Positions 42,061 to 50,385 are shown, counted from the first letter of the stretch. The stretch is 64,000 nt of DNA from Myceligenerans crystallogenes (GCF_039529775.1 NZ_BAAANL010000003.1:310001-374000); one strand, 5' to 3'. The notes: a model not told the origin generated them from the sequence alone. Numbers and translations: made by a program.

Positions 42061-43748
42061 CGGTAGCGAGAGCCTTGACGGCCGGGGCCTTCAAGCTTCT
42101 CGACCAGCGCATCGTCCAGCATTCGGTTGATCGCGTACCGCACCTGCCTGTCCGATAGCTCGGTGGCCTTGACGATCGACTTGATATCGTGCGGCCCGCC
42201 GGTCAGGACGTTCAGGATGGTCTCCCCATGGGTGGGGAGCGCCGAATACGCTGGCGACACCGCGCCACCCGCAGATGGACCGAGCTTGTACACGCGGGCG
42301 CCGCCGTCGCCCAGCGCGACGGCCAGACCTCGTTCCGCCAGGTCTGTGAGGAGCGTTCTTGCCACGGTTGAGTCCATGGGGAACCTGTCACGCAGCGAAC
42401 GATTGGTCCACGATTCTCCGTGACGCATCGCGGCAAGCGCGTGCCGTTGAGTATCGGACAGTCCATGTGCCCCGGGAAGCGCGGCGAGCCAGCGCAAGTC
42501 GTCCGGATCCAGGAGTGCGTGATCGGGCACGATGGCGACGAAGTGAATGCCCGCGTCGATGAAATGCGGCGGAGTCATCCCTGCACTGGCCAGTGACTCT
42601 CGTACGGTGATGATCCCTGAGCCGATTCCTTCGATCACGCGCCGCCCGAGTTCGCTCTGAACATCCTGAGAGATGTCGTACAGCCGCTGGTTGCGAGCGC
42701 TGCCCCCGGATCTCGCACCGAGCTGATCGACCGTGAGTCCCAGCAGACCGCCTGGGTTGGAGATGACGAGCCGGTCGTGCTTGAGCGTCATCGTCACGCG
42801 TTGATTCAGAGCATGCGGACCGAGGTCGCGGTGGACAAGTGCGTTCGCGACCAGTTCACGCACGGCATCGGTCGGATACGCGGGTTCATCCGATCCATGA
42901 CCGTCCGCACCGAACCGGACCCGCGTCGCAGTGTTGCGCCGCACCCAGGCGACCGCCTGGTCAAGCTGTTCCGGCAGAGGTCCGTCGAAGCGGGCGATAT
43001 CGGAGCTCCGGGTTCCCGGTGGGTCGCCTGGGAAAGGCGCGACGCTTGCCGTGATCGACAGCGTCGGCAGGAACGTCTGAGGGTACGCTCCGAGCGCGTA
43101 GAGACCGGCAACGGTCGGCGCGCCCTCGTGGTTCAGAACCCACGTGTGGCGCAGGATCTCTTCGTCGGTCATCGCCCCAAGACGTCGCGAACGGCCCCGG
43201 CAGTTCGCCAGGTAGATCCCCAGCAGCTTGTCGTCAAGGTCCTCACGCGAAGCGCCTTCCACCGGCGCTTGATCGTGGCGTGGCACACCGCGGTTCGCCA
43301 CGAACCCCTGACGTTCGAACTCCGAGATCCTGTAGTCGCCGTCGTACGAGCGTAGATACGCATCTCCCGTCTCAACGACCTGACATGGCTTGTCAGTGGC
43401 CGGAAGATCACGCACACGGGCGAGTACGACGGAGTTCCCGTCAACCTCGCTCGTTTCGAACGACACCTGAAGTGGTGGAGTGACTGCATCTCGCGCCTGC
43501 GCCCCGAGTCGCATCTGCGCATTGGCCGCGTCGTAGACCCCGACGACATCGAAACCGGCGCGCTCGTCCAAGCCAAGCACGATCAGGCCGCCTCCGGGCA
43601 TGTTGCCGAACGCCGACAGCGTCGGCGCCAGATCCCTGGGATACCCCTCGTGAGCGGCCTTGGCTTCGATGCCGCTGACATCGCTCCCCTCCGCGCGCAA
43701 CAAATCGACGACATCGTTGACATCAAGACTGACATAGTTCACATACAC
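42048..43748 (-). CDS. AlbA_2 (Schlafen-like) ATP-binding regulator
   Basis: A 566-residue protein of the AlbA_2/HATPase_c_4 type, common in mobile islands and in phage-defence neighbourhoods, and often annotated as a transcriptional regulator. The N-terminal AlbA_2 domain (about 10-130: GIEAKAAHEGYPRDLAPTLSAFGNMPGGGLIVLGLDE) resembles the Schlafen core. A helical middle (about 160-280), an HATPase_c_4-like domain (about 285-420: AVRELVANALVHRD, 'VISNPGGLLGLTV', 'RRVIEGIGSGI') and two winged-helix regions (about 455-500 and 515-560) follow. GTG at 43748 gives this start; a GTG two codons later is possible. GC3 is lower than in the core genes, in line with transfer. Confidence 0.82.
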   Translation of the reverse strand: MYVNYVSLDVNDVVDLLRAEGSDVSGIEAKAAHEGYPRDLAPTLSAFGNMPGGGLIVLGLDERAGFDVVGVYDAANAQMRLGAQARDAVTPPLQVSFETSEVDGNSVVLARVRDLPATDKPCQVVETGDAYLRSYDGDYRISEFERQGFVANRGVPRHDQAPVEGASREDLDDKLLGIYLANCRGRSRRLGAMTDEEILRHTWVLNHEGAPTVAGLYALGAYPQTFLPTLSITASVAPFPGDPPGTRSSDIARFDGPLPEQLDQAVAWVRRNTATRVRFGADGHGSDEPAYPTDAVRELVANALVHRDLGPHALNQRVTMTLKHDRLVISNPGGLLGLTVDQLGARSGGSARNQRLYDISQDVQSELGRRVIEGIGSGIITVRESLASAGMTPPHFIDAGIHFVAIVPDHALLDPDDLRWLAALPGAHGLSDTQRHALAAMRHGESWTNRSLRDRFPMDSTVARTLLTDLAERGLAVALGDGGARVYKLGPSAGGAVSPAYSALPTHGETILNVLTGGPHDIKSIVKATELSDRQVRYAINRMLDDALVEKLEGPGRQGSRYRRTN

Positions 43749-44060
43749 AGGCTACGACCAGTGTCACTGATGCACCACTGGAAGCGATCTTCCAGGTCAG
43801 ATGCCATGGGAGGGCTTGTCAACGATGTCACTGATCCGGCGCTCGTTGCGCTTCGACGGGTGCATCCAGGCGGATCGTGAACAGATCAACCTTCTTGGGA
43901 TGCACAAGGACGGCATCGCCGTTGCCTACCACGCTGTCGATGCTGGACCTGTGGATCTGCTGGTGGCGGCGCCCCGGTGGTTCGTCGACGCCTACCTGGC
44001 CGCCGTCGGCCACGACCGGACGGTCAGAACCTCAGGGGCCGGAAGCCCTGATCCGTGGAT
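43749..44060. pseudogene. coding remnant, strand uncertain
   Basis: Bases about 43801-44045 carry strongly biased (G/C) third positions in two opposite frames. Plus: ...HKDGIAVAYHAVDAGPVDLLV...VGHDRT. Minus, 44013 to 43828: ...DSVVGNGDAVLVHPKKVDLF..., ending in a stop. Neither is complete and neither was matched to a family. The similarity breaks off at the first 22-bp repeat (44061), so this looks like the leftover of a gene or insertion sequence cut by another element. Confidence 0.4.
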
Positions 44061-44126
44061 GCAGAACTACGAACATCCTGCTGCAGAACTACGAGATTTG
44101 GCCAGCAGAACTGCGATCCTTGTTCC
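44061..44126. repeat. three copies of a 22-bp-spaced repeat (core GCAGAACTRCGA)
   Basis: GCAGAACTACGA begins at 44061 and 44083 and GCAGAACTGCGA at 44105, so the spacing is exactly 22 bp. The 12-base core is conserved and the other 10 bases differ. Such spacing (two helical turns) is seen in plasmid iterons and in multiple transposase sites at the ends of IS21/Tn7-like elements. Confidence 0.75.
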
Positions 44127-44171
44127 GCGGTGGCAGCCTCACAAGGGATGGCCGCCGCCCGGCGTCAGCCG

Positions 44172-44240
44172 GGCTATCCGATCGCACGACCCATGGCAAT
44201 CCGATCGCCACGTGGCTGGCTATCCGATCGCTGGCGATGC
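44172..44240. repeat. three copies of a 23-bp-spaced repeat (core GGCWATCCGATCGC)
   Basis: GGCTATCCGATCGC begins at 44172, GGCAATCCGATCGC at 44195 and GGCTATCCGATCGC at 44218, so the spacing is exactly 23 bp with variable 9-base spacers. It lies 45 bases from the 22-bp array, with a different core sequence. Confidence 0.75.
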
Positions 44241-44264
44241 GTTCATGGGCTGACGGCGATGACA

Positions 44265-44540
44265 TCACCCCTGAGGGGCCAGACCGAGCTGAGCGTGCAG
44301 GCTGTTCTCGATCTCCTCCGTGCTGCGGTTCTCCTCGGTGGCAATCCGCTCCTGCTTTTCGGCCCGTTTCGCGTTGTCGGACTGCCGCCACTGGCGGACG
44401 TGCTCGACCGAGTCACCGTCATCGTTGCTGTGGTTATTGGCCCACACCGCGATCATGAGGGCGCTCGCGGTCACTGGCTTCGCATCGCAGTTCTGGTGGC
44501 TGACGTCAGGGCCAGCGGCGCTGTCACGCTTTGAAGGCAC
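44265..44540 (-). CDS. small hypothetical protein, possible remnant
   Basis: A 91-residue reading frame from GTG 44540. It has a short hydrophobic stretch (ASALMIAVWAN) followed by a highly charged, helix-prone tail (VRQWRQSDNAKRAEKQERIATEENRSTEEIENSLHAQLG). The charged tail has a coding-like composition, but there is no ribosome site and the gene borders the repeat arrays. It could be the 3' end of a larger gene of the adjacent operon. No family was recognised. Confidence 0.35.
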   Translation of the reverse strand: MPSKRDSAAGPDVSHQNCDAKPVTASALMIAVWANNHSNDDGDSVEHVRQWRQSDNAKRAEKQERIATEENRSTEEIENSLHAQLGLAPQG

Positions 44541-44570
44541 GGTGAATTATCGCTGACGGGCGGTTCGGGG

Positions 44571-44927
44571 TCAGGAAACGGCAGCGCCGGCGACCAACAA
44601 GACGACAACGAGGACCTCGACGCACACAGGGATCAGCGCCACCATGCTTGCGGATCGTCCCTGGCGGAGCCTGTCGCGGGCCCAGAAAGTGATTCCAGTG
44701 AGGCCGCCGATTGCCACGAGCCAACCCACGGCGAAGCTCGTCCAGGCGGTCCATTCCTCCGATGGATCCGGAGGAGGACCGAAGGCGTAGAGGTTCGCGC
44801 CGGTCGACCACCAGGAAACGAAGAAGTAGACCGCGGCGATGAGCCACCCGAGTGCCATGAGCAGCCAGGTCCCGAGCGGATCCGCGTCGTCCTCGGTAGA
44901 TGTCAAGGCAGGCTTCTCGTTGATCAC
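44571..44927 (-). CDS. small membrane protein, last gene of the six-gene operon
   Basis: A 118-residue protein with three predicted membrane helices (LGTWLLMALGWLIAAVYFFVSWW, about 18-40; FAVGWLVAIGGLTGITFWA, about 65-84; VALIPVCVEVLVVVLLVAG, about 95-114). No family was recognised. It starts inside the stop of the DUF6507-like gene (ATGA overlap 44924-44927), so it belongs to the same transcript. A membrane partner for a secreted effector (immunity or anchoring) is possible; this is inference from position only. Confidence 0.75.
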   Translation of the reverse strand: MINEKPALTSTEDDADPLGTWLLMALGWLIAAVYFFVSWWSTGANLYAFGPPPDPSEEWTAWTSFAVGWLVAIGGLTGITFWARDRLRQGRSASMVALIPVCVEVLVVVLLVAGAAVS

Positions 44928-45247
44928 CGAGGGGCGCTGGGTACGGGGCCACCGATGGCGGAGGCGTGATGCTGTTGTTCGGCGGCCATTTCGAGGTCGC
45001 TGTCGGTGTAGGCCTTGACGGCTTGTTCAGTGCCGTCGACGACGGCGGTGATGCGGGTGTCAATCCATTGCAGCGGCTGGATGCGGCTGAGGAAGAAGGC
45101 TGCGATCGCGGGGGCGCCCGGGGTGGTGCTTGTGGCCTCGTGGTTCTGGACGTCGCGCAGGACGCCTCGCAGCGATTCCTGTTCGGCCTCGGTGCGGGAC
45201 AGGATCTTGCGGACCTGGCCGGGCTGGATGTCCCAGGCGTCGTTCAT
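44924..45247 (-). CDS. DUF6507-like small protein (WXG100-type size)
   Basis: A 107-residue helical protein. It begins MNDAWDIQPGQVRKILSRTEAEQESLRGVL and continues through a central break into a second helix (ITAVVDGTEQAVKAYTDSDLEMAAEQQHHA). This two-helix layout and the W-D-I-x-P start resemble the DUF6507 family, which lies near type VII secretion genes. The classic central WxG is replaced by 'GAPAIAAFFLSRIQPLQWID'. It overlaps both neighbours by four bases, showing translational coupling. It may be a secretion chaperone or a substrate carried with the hydrolase encoded upstream. The start at 45247 is set by the overlap with the lipoprotein stop (45244). Confidence 0.68.
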   Translation of the reverse strand: MNDAWDIQPGQVRKILSRTEAEQESLRGVLRDVQNHEATSTTPGAPAIAAFFLSRIQPLQWIDTRITAVVDGTEQAVKAYTDSDLEMAAEQQHHASAIGGPVPSAPR

Positions 45248-46035
45248 GACGTGCTCCGGTGGAACGACTGCTCGACCAGGGAGATGCTCGAGGACGGGAG
45301 GCCGAGATCCTCGCGCGCGGCGCGGATGAACTCGCGGATCTCCGTGGCGGCGGTCTTCCAGCGGGTCATGGCGTCGAGGAACTCGGCCTTGCTGCCCTTG
45401 GAACCAAACATGAAGGAAAGGCGCTCGCCCTCCAGGGCTTGCTCGCCCGTGGCGAGCATCGTCTCCAGGCGCCATGCGACGTCGTCGAACTGACGGGCCG
45501 CGGCGCTCGTGCCATCGCTGGCGTCGGTGGAAGGGCTCACGATCTTGACGTGCAGTTGCTGTGACCGATGGCGAAAACTGAGCTGGACGTACCAGCCGTT
45601 GGAGTTGTCGGTGTCAGGTCGTCGGTATTCGTAGGTTCCGACCGTCTCACCTGGATCCTTCGTACCAGTCCATCCGTTCGAGTCCAGGGCCTCGGCCATG
45701 CGGTCCGCAGCATCCTTCGGGCTGGTCCCGCTGCCCTTGGCGAAGGTGATGGTGCTGTCCCACGTCCAGTACTTCCAGGCGTTCTCCCTCTGGAATCCAC
45801 CTTCGGCGTCAACCAGGCCGACGCCGCTGGAGACGAGGTCGTTCGGACCATCTGGTCCGTTGGGGTCGCGGGGGGCATCCTCCACAGTCTCGGAGAGGGA
45901 CGCGCCGAGTTCCTCGGCCTGGTCTCTGTACTCTTCGATGGTCACGCTGCTCCTCTGGGCGCAGGCGGTCGTCAGGGTGAGGACGACGGCGAGCAACGCC
46001 ATCAGGCTTACCCCGCGCGCCGATCGGGATCTCAT
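45244..46035 (-). CDS. lipoprotein of the effector operon
   Basis: A 263-residue lipoprotein with signal peptide and lipobox LTTAC (Cys near residue 25). The mature part is mixed alpha/beta with Trp-rich segments (AWKYWTWDSTITF, NSNGWYVQLSFRHRSQQLHVKIVSPST) and a helical C terminus (RLETMLATGEQALEGERLSF...REFIRAAREDLGLPSSSISL). No family was recognised. It overlaps the hydrolase gene at its start (46032-46035) and the DUF6507-like gene at its end, so it is part of a strictly coupled operon. Its position between effector and small protein suggests an immunity or surface-docking role, which is inference. Confidence 0.78.
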   Translation of the reverse strand: MRSRSARGVSLMALLAVVLTLTTACAQRSSVTIEEYRDQAEELGASLSETVEDAPRDPNGPDGPNDLVSSGVGLVDAEGGFQRENAWKYWTWDSTITFAKGSGTSPKDAADRMAEALDSNGWTGTKDPGETVGTYEYRRPDTDNSNGWYVQLSFRHRSQQLHVKIVSPSTDASDGTSAAARQFDDVAWRLETMLATGEQALEGERLSFMFGSKGSKAEFLDAMTRWKTAATEIREFIRAAREDLGLPSSSISLVEQSFHRSTS

Positions 46036-48023
46036 TGGTTCGAGCGTCCTTCCAGGTCACTGATGTCAACCATGTCCGGTTCGTAGTCGGGATGCTCGAT
46101 TCCGTCGACCATCTCCCAGTACTCGCCTGCAGAAACCTTCTTGTAGACGTGAGCCTCGTCAGGCGCGAAGAGTTCGACCTCGGTTCCCGTGATGACGCCG
46201 ATGATGTTCTTGAAGGCGGTCGACCCAGGGGTGTAGACGCCCGAGTGCGGTCCTAATACGGGCGGGCTCAACTCCTCGATCGTTGGGCTGGTGGGGTCGT
46301 CGTCCACCTCGCGCCCGGTCTCGAGCCGCGTTGCGTCAGGGTCGTCCTGTGAGGACGGGCCATGGCCGAGATGCCCGGCCTGATCGTTCTGCCACGGGCC
46401 GGTGATCAGATCGTTCCGGGCGATCATCGTGTAGTGCGGCTTGTCTCCGGTGTTCGGGAAGTCGGCGATGGTCCTGGCGTCGTTACCGAGCCCAGCGCCG
46501 GAGACATACAAGACACGATCCGCTTCCAGCCCCGCAGCTTCAGCCTTCCCGACGACCGCTGCCCCGTACGAGTGACCGGTGGCCGTGAGCATCGAGCCGG
46601 CAGGGCGCTCTATACCGGCGGTGAAGTTCGTCAACTGACCTCCCAGGTTTTGGGAGTAGCCGTCCCACGCCGCATCGAGCCCTTGAGGTAAAGGGCCACC
46701 GGCCCAGGTAATGATTGCCGTCGGACCCGCACCGTCCTGAGCGCTGGACGCGGCGTAGAGTTCGTATCCCCGTTCGTCTGTGCCGTCAAACGATTCCATT
46801 TTCGTGGTCGTGCCGGGCACATGGATTGCGATGTTCTCGATCCAGTCAGGGATGTCACCGTTCTTGTCCAGCGGACCGTTGTAGGTTGCGATCGCGTCAT
46901 GCGCGGGGTCGAACGTGAGAACCTGTCCCTTGGTCGTAAACCCTACGACGTCGTAGACCCCCTCAGCGTTGAACCCATACACCGCGCGGGGTTTCGGCAG
47001 TTCCAGGTATGAGCTGTAGGAATCGATTGCGGCCAGAATCTGGGAACGTCGTTCCTGCAGACCCTGGATGTGGGCCAGCCATCCGCCCAAGGACTGACCG
47101 TTGACGGGCGGTGCGGCGATGCGCTCGTCGAGGCGCTGGATCTCGGCCTCAAGCCGGGCGATCTCGCTACGGACGTTGATCTCGTTGGCCTTGGCGCGGA
47201 CTCCGAGCGGGATGCCGTTGAGGTTGCCGATGATCAGTGGGACCGCCGTGATCATCAGCTGCTGTTGCCAGGGATCCAGGCTGTCCCACCACTCGCGGAT
47301 CTCGCCGTGTGAAGCGTTCTCGAACCAGTCGTCCTCGGGAGCGAACCACGACACGTCTGTCGCAGCCGAGCTCGTGTCGTAGCGCCCGGGCGTGCCAGTT
47401 CCCACCGGGGCGCCGATGCCGTCGTCCTGTAGTTCCCGCAGGCGACGTTCGAGTTCCAGGCGCGCGTTCTCGATCTGGTCGAACAGGGCGCGAGCCTCGG
47501 CAAGTAGCGACTCGTTCCGCTCGGCCGACGGGACGTGCTGCGCCCACGGAACCCGGTCTCCGGTCTGGGCGCCGTCGTACCAGCCGGCCAGTTCGGCAGG
47601 TTCCAGCGTCACCCGCCCGGCTTCCACATCGGTGGCGGTCACCCAGACGCCGGAGTTGACCTGGCTGCGGAACGTTTCCACCTCGCCTGTCAGCACCTTG
47701 AGCTTGCCCCGCAGGGGTTCGAGCTCCTCGGCGTAGGTGCCGATCTTCCCGGCGGCGATGAACCACAGGTTCGACTCGTGCCTGCCGCGGTCGACCACGG
47801 GGTCCATCGCCCGGTACAGAGCCCCTGCCTCGGGAGCGTCGTAGCTGTCGCGGATCCCCGCCCACACGTCACCCGCTCCGCCGGTGAACTCCTCGACGAC
47901 GCCACCGATCTTCCGGCACCAGTGGACCTGCTCGTCGAGCCAGTCCACATCCAAGTCCTCGGCCTGGTGCGGGAACGAGGCCGGGTCGATCAACCCGGTT
48001 GCGTCCGCCAACGACAGGCTCAT
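46032..48023 (-). CDS. WXG100-like/DUF1023-type alpha/beta hydrolase, candidate type VII effector
   Basis: A 663-residue protein. The N-terminal 190 residues are helical and WXG100-like (VDWLDEQVHWCRKIGGVVEEFTGGAGDVWAGIRDSYDAPEAGALYRAMDPVVD, with Trp near a turn). A coiled-coil region (about 240-330) precedes the C-terminal DUF1023 alpha/beta hydrolase (about 350-610). That domain has the nucleophile Ser in TATGHSYGA (about 510), an Asp in 'ARNDLITG' and the His in LGPHSGVYTPGS (about 605). No classical signal peptide is seen. The N-terminal helical region is the kind used as a type VII secretion targeting unit. The likely role is a secreted lipase or esterase. It overlaps its neighbours by four bases on both sides. 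Confidence 0.8.
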   Translation of the reverse strand: MSLSLADATGLIDPASFPHQAEDLDVDWLDEQVHWCRKIGGVVEEFTGGAGDVWAGIRDSYDAPEAGALYRAMDPVVDRGRHESNLWFIAAGKIGTYAEELEPLRGKLKVLTGEVETFRSQVNSGVWVTATDVEAGRVTLEPAELAGWYDGAQTGDRVPWAQHVPSAERNESLLAEARALFDQIENARLELERRLRELQDDGIGAPVGTGTPGRYDTSSAATDVSWFAPEDDWFENASHGEIREWWDSLDPWQQQLMITAVPLIIGNLNGIPLGVRAKANEINVRSEIARLEAEIQRLDERIAAPPVNGQSLGGWLAHIQGLQERRSQILAAIDSYSSYLELPKPRAVYGFNAEGVYDVVGFTTKGQVLTFDPAHDAIATYNGPLDKNGDIPDWIENIAIHVPGTTTKMESFDGTDERGYELYAASSAQDGAGPTAIITWAGGPLPQGLDAAWDGYSQNLGGQLTNFTAGIERPAGSMLTATGHSYGAAVVGKAEAAGLEADRVLYVSGAGLGNDARTIADFPNTGDKPHYTMIARNDLITGPWQNDQAGHLGHGPSSQDDPDATRLETGREVDDDPTSPTIEELSPPVLGPHSGVYTPGSTAFKNIIGVITGTEVELFAPDEAHVYKKVSAGEYWEMVDGIEHPDYEPDMVDISDLEGRSNQ

Positions 48024-48943
48024 TGCGACAGCACCTGCATCTCACCGATGGTGATCTCGGTGGAGGACGACGGGAGCTCGACCGGGATCGTTCCGCCGTC
48101 GCCGATGCCCTGCCAGGTGACGGTGAAGAACTGCGTGGCCGTGACGGTTTTCTTTCCGTCGGTCTGGTAGCCGGCGTCGTATCCGCAGTCGGGGCTCGGG
48201 GTGTTGCCGTAGCTCTCGTCGTACGGTGTGCCGGGGCCGTGGCAGGTGACGACCTCGCCGTCGCCCATGTCGTACTCGATGCGGTCCAGGCGGGCGGTCG
48301 CGGTCACGGACCAGTCGCCGACGTTCGCGGTCGAGGTGAGAGGGCCCGTTGCGTCGCCGCCGTTCGCCACCCAGAGCCAGATCGGGAGCCCGACCAGACC
48401 GATGGATTCCCCGTCGTCGTAGGGTGCGATGCCGATGTCGACCGGCTCGAACTGCATGGAGTCAATCGCCTGCTGGGCAAGAACCGCCGGGTCCGGAGGT
48501 GTGACCTCCGGTGCGTCAGCGGCCCAGTAGTAGCCGGTCATCGGAACCCCGGCGAACTGGTTGTCGATACCGCCGCCCTCGCACATGTAAATTGCCCCGT
48601 CGCCGGGTTCGTGTCCAGCCCAGAAGGGACTGTCGGGACCGGGCTGAGGATCCGCCGGTCCAGTGGGGGTGCCACTGATCTCCTGGCCCGATTCGGTGAC
48701 GCCGGTGCAGCGTGGGCGTTCGTTGTTCACCGGTGCAGGGTCACCATCTGCGGGACCATCTCCGCCTGTGGTTGAGCCGGGATCGGATGGGGCTCCAGGC
48801 GTGGTGACCCAGTCAGTGCATGTCAGATCCTTTTCAATGCACACCACACCGCTGTCGGCCTGCATGGTGCCCGCGACGGCGGGAGTGCTGACGGCCTGCG
48901 CGACCAACAGAGCGGCGACGAGGATCAGGCGGCGCTTCAGCAC
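48020..48943 (-). CDS. exported protein of the effector operon
   Basis: A 307-residue secreted protein. Signal peptide MLKRRLILVAALLVAQAVSTPAVA, cleaved before GTMQA. The mature region has a Pro/Gly/Asp-rich linker (about 45-105), a cysteine-containing part (CIEKDLTCTDW, RPRCTG, YMCEGGG, VTCHGPG, SPDCGYD) and a C-terminal beta-rich segment (WSVTATARLDRIEYDMGDGEVVTC...FFTVTWQGIGDG). Similar proteins in streptomycetes sit beside type VII or lipoprotein genes, but the family was not identified with certainty. GTG at 48943 overlaps the upstream lipoprotein stop (48937), and its stop overlaps the hydrolase start (48020-48023), so it is translationally coupled on both sides. Confidence 0.78.
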   Translation of the reverse strand: MLKRRLILVAALLVAQAVSTPAVAGTMQADSGVVCIEKDLTCTDWVTTPGAPSDPGSTTGGDGPADGDPAPVNNERPRCTGVTESGQEISGTPTGPADPQPGPDSPFWAGHEPGDGAIYMCEGGGIDNQFAGVPMTGYYWAADAPEVTPPDPAVLAQQAIDSMQFEPVDIGIAPYDDGESIGLVGLPIWLWVANGGDATGPLTSTANVGDWSVTATARLDRIEYDMGDGEVVTCHGPGTPYDESYGNTPSPDCGYDAGYQTDGKKTVTATQFFTVTWQGIGDGGTIPVELPSSSTEITIGEMQVLSQ

Positions 48944-49569
48944 GGCTTGACCTCATTGCCGTTGGCCACGTACTCGACGATCCAGTTGCCGTTCGGGTAG
49001 TCGTCGTGCCGCAGCCCGAGCTTGTCGATGGATCGCTCCACCGCGCCGTCCTTCACCACTGACTTGCCGTCCTTGCCGACGATGTCGAAGTCGGTGCTGT
49101 CGATGCAGACCGCCAGTTCGATGGAAGGGACGACCGGCGGATCCGCCTTGGGCTTGTTCGTGAGGTCGACCTTGATGACCTTGATCGAGTCGATCTTCAG
49201 TTCGCCGACGCTGTGCCCCTCGTTGGCGACGTAGATGTTGTACTCGTCACGGAGCGAGGAGAGATTGGTCCCCGTCGCCACGGTCTCGTACATCTCGATG
49301 TCGAACTTGGTGGGGTCGCTCGTGGCCAGGTTCTTGACCCGGTAGTACTCCTGGACGGCCGCCTTGGCGTCCTCCACCGCCACTTCCTTCGGAGACTTCG
49401 AAGCCGGCGCCTCCGCCGACGGTGACCCGGCCTCAGCCGCCGCTGACTCCTGCAGTTCCTGCAGCACCTGATCGGGGTCCGGCTCGCTGCTCGTGCACCC
49501 CGCCAGCCCGATCACGAGTGCGGTGGCGAAGGCGCAAGCTGCGGCCCCGGTGGTCTTCTTGCGAACCAT
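48937..49569 (-). CDS. lipoprotein, first gene of the effector operon
   Basis: A 210-residue lipoprotein: signal MVRKKTTGAAACAFATALVIGLAGC, Cys near residue 25, then a linker and a mature domain (about 60-210) with 'VEDAKAAVQEYYRVKNLATSDPTKFDIEMYETVATGTNLSSLRDEYNIYVANEGHSVGELKIDSIKVIKVDLTNKP'. This area has the look of an NTF2- or SnoaL-like cone fold. ATG 49569 is chosen because a GGAGAGGGA ribosome site is 10 bases upstream; TTG 49590 would add seven residues. It is the promoter-proximal gene of the six-gene operon; the 167-base region before it holds no gene. Confidence 0.8.
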   Translation of the reverse strand: MVRKKTTGAAACAFATALVIGLAGCTSSEPDPDQVLQELQESAAAEAGSPSAEAPASKSPKEVAVEDAKAAVQEYYRVKNLATSDPTKFDIEMYETVATGTNLSSLRDEYNIYVANEGHSVGELKIDSIKVIKVDLTNKPKADPPVVPSIELAVCIDSTDFDIVGKDGKSVVKDGAVERSIDKLGLRHDDYPNGNWIVEYVANGNEVKPC

Positions 49570-49736
49570 GTGTCTGGGATCCCTCTCCAAGGACTGACGA
49601 AGCGTCGTCGGCCCGCCTCTCTATCCCGCAGACCTACGCACATGGTATTAACGCCCGACATGGGAGGCAACGCCCAAATTTTCGGCGTGTCAAGGGATCA
49701 TTCGTGCTAAGGAATCAGCCGCCCCGGCGCCCGCGC

Positions 49737-50372
49737 CTACTTCACCCGGGTCAGCGAAGGCGCTCTCTCCATCGAGCTCAGCCCGTTCCACGCCAGGTTC
49801 ACCAGATGCGCCGCCACCTGATCCTTCTTCGGCGTCCGCGCGTCCAGCCAGTACTGCCCCGTCAGCGCGATCATCCCCACCAGCATCTGCGCGTACAGCG
49901 GCGCCACCCGCGGATCCAGCTTGTTGATCCGGAACTGGTCCACCAGGATCCGCTCCACCTGCGTGGCCACGTCCCCGATCAGGGAAGAGAACGTCCCCGT
50001 CGCCTGCGCCACCGGCGAGTCCCGCACGAGGATCCGGAACCCGTCCTCGCTGTCCTCGATGTAGTCCAGCAGGGCCAGGGCGGTCCGCTCCAGCATCACC
50101 TTCGGGTGCCCGCCCTCGTCCAGCGACCCCAGCAGCGCCGCCGTCAGCCGCTGCACCTCGCGGTCCACGATGACGGCGTACACGCCCTCCTTGCCCCCGA
50201 AGTGCTCGTACACCACCGGCTTCGACACCTGCGCCCGCGCCGCGATCTCCTCGACGCTCGTCCCCTCGAACCCCTTGGACGCGAACAGCTCCCGGCTCAC
50301 GGAAAGCAGCTGCTCACGACGCTGGCTCGCGGTCATCCGGGGTCGCGGGGTGCGTCGTGAGTCTGCTGCCAT
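49737..50372 (-). CDS. TetR-family transcriptional regulator
   Basis: A 211-residue regulator with helix-turn-helix at about 14-60 (RREQLLSVSRELFASKGFEGTSVEEIAARAQVSKPVVYEHFGGKEGVYAVIVDREVQRL), matching the FadR/Rv-type TetR group seen next to glmU in actinobacteria. The C-terminal ligand domain (about 65-200) includes 'EDGFRILVRDSPVAQATGTFSSLIGDVATQVERILVD'. ATG 50372 is preceded by CACAAT seven bases upstream (50380-50385), a leaderless arrangement. The effector is unknown; fatty-acid-type ligands are known for similar proteins. Confidence 0.85.
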   Translation of the reverse strand: MAADSRRTPRPRMTASQRREQLLSVSRELFASKGFEGTSVEEIAARAQVSKPVVYEHFGGKEGVYAVIVDREVQRLTAALLGSLDEGGHPKVMLERTALALLDYIEDSEDGFRILVRDSPVAQATGTFSSLIGDVATQVERILVDQFRINKLDPRVAPLYAQMLVGMIALTGQYWLDARTPKKDQVAAHLVNLAWNGLSSMERAPSLTRVK

Positions 50373-50379
50373 GCAGAAC

Positions 50380-50385
50380 ATTGTG
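50380..50385 (-). promoter_or_regulatory. -10-like element before TetR gene
   Basis: On the minus strand CACAAT is followed by seven bases (GTTCTGC) and then the ATG at 50372, in keeping with a leaderless mRNA. Confidence 0.4.

Noticed and set aside
44055..44534. 159-residue plus-strand frame across the repeat arrays
   Set aside because: It runs through both repeat arrays and the opposite-strand frame; codon bias changes along it and no family is seen.
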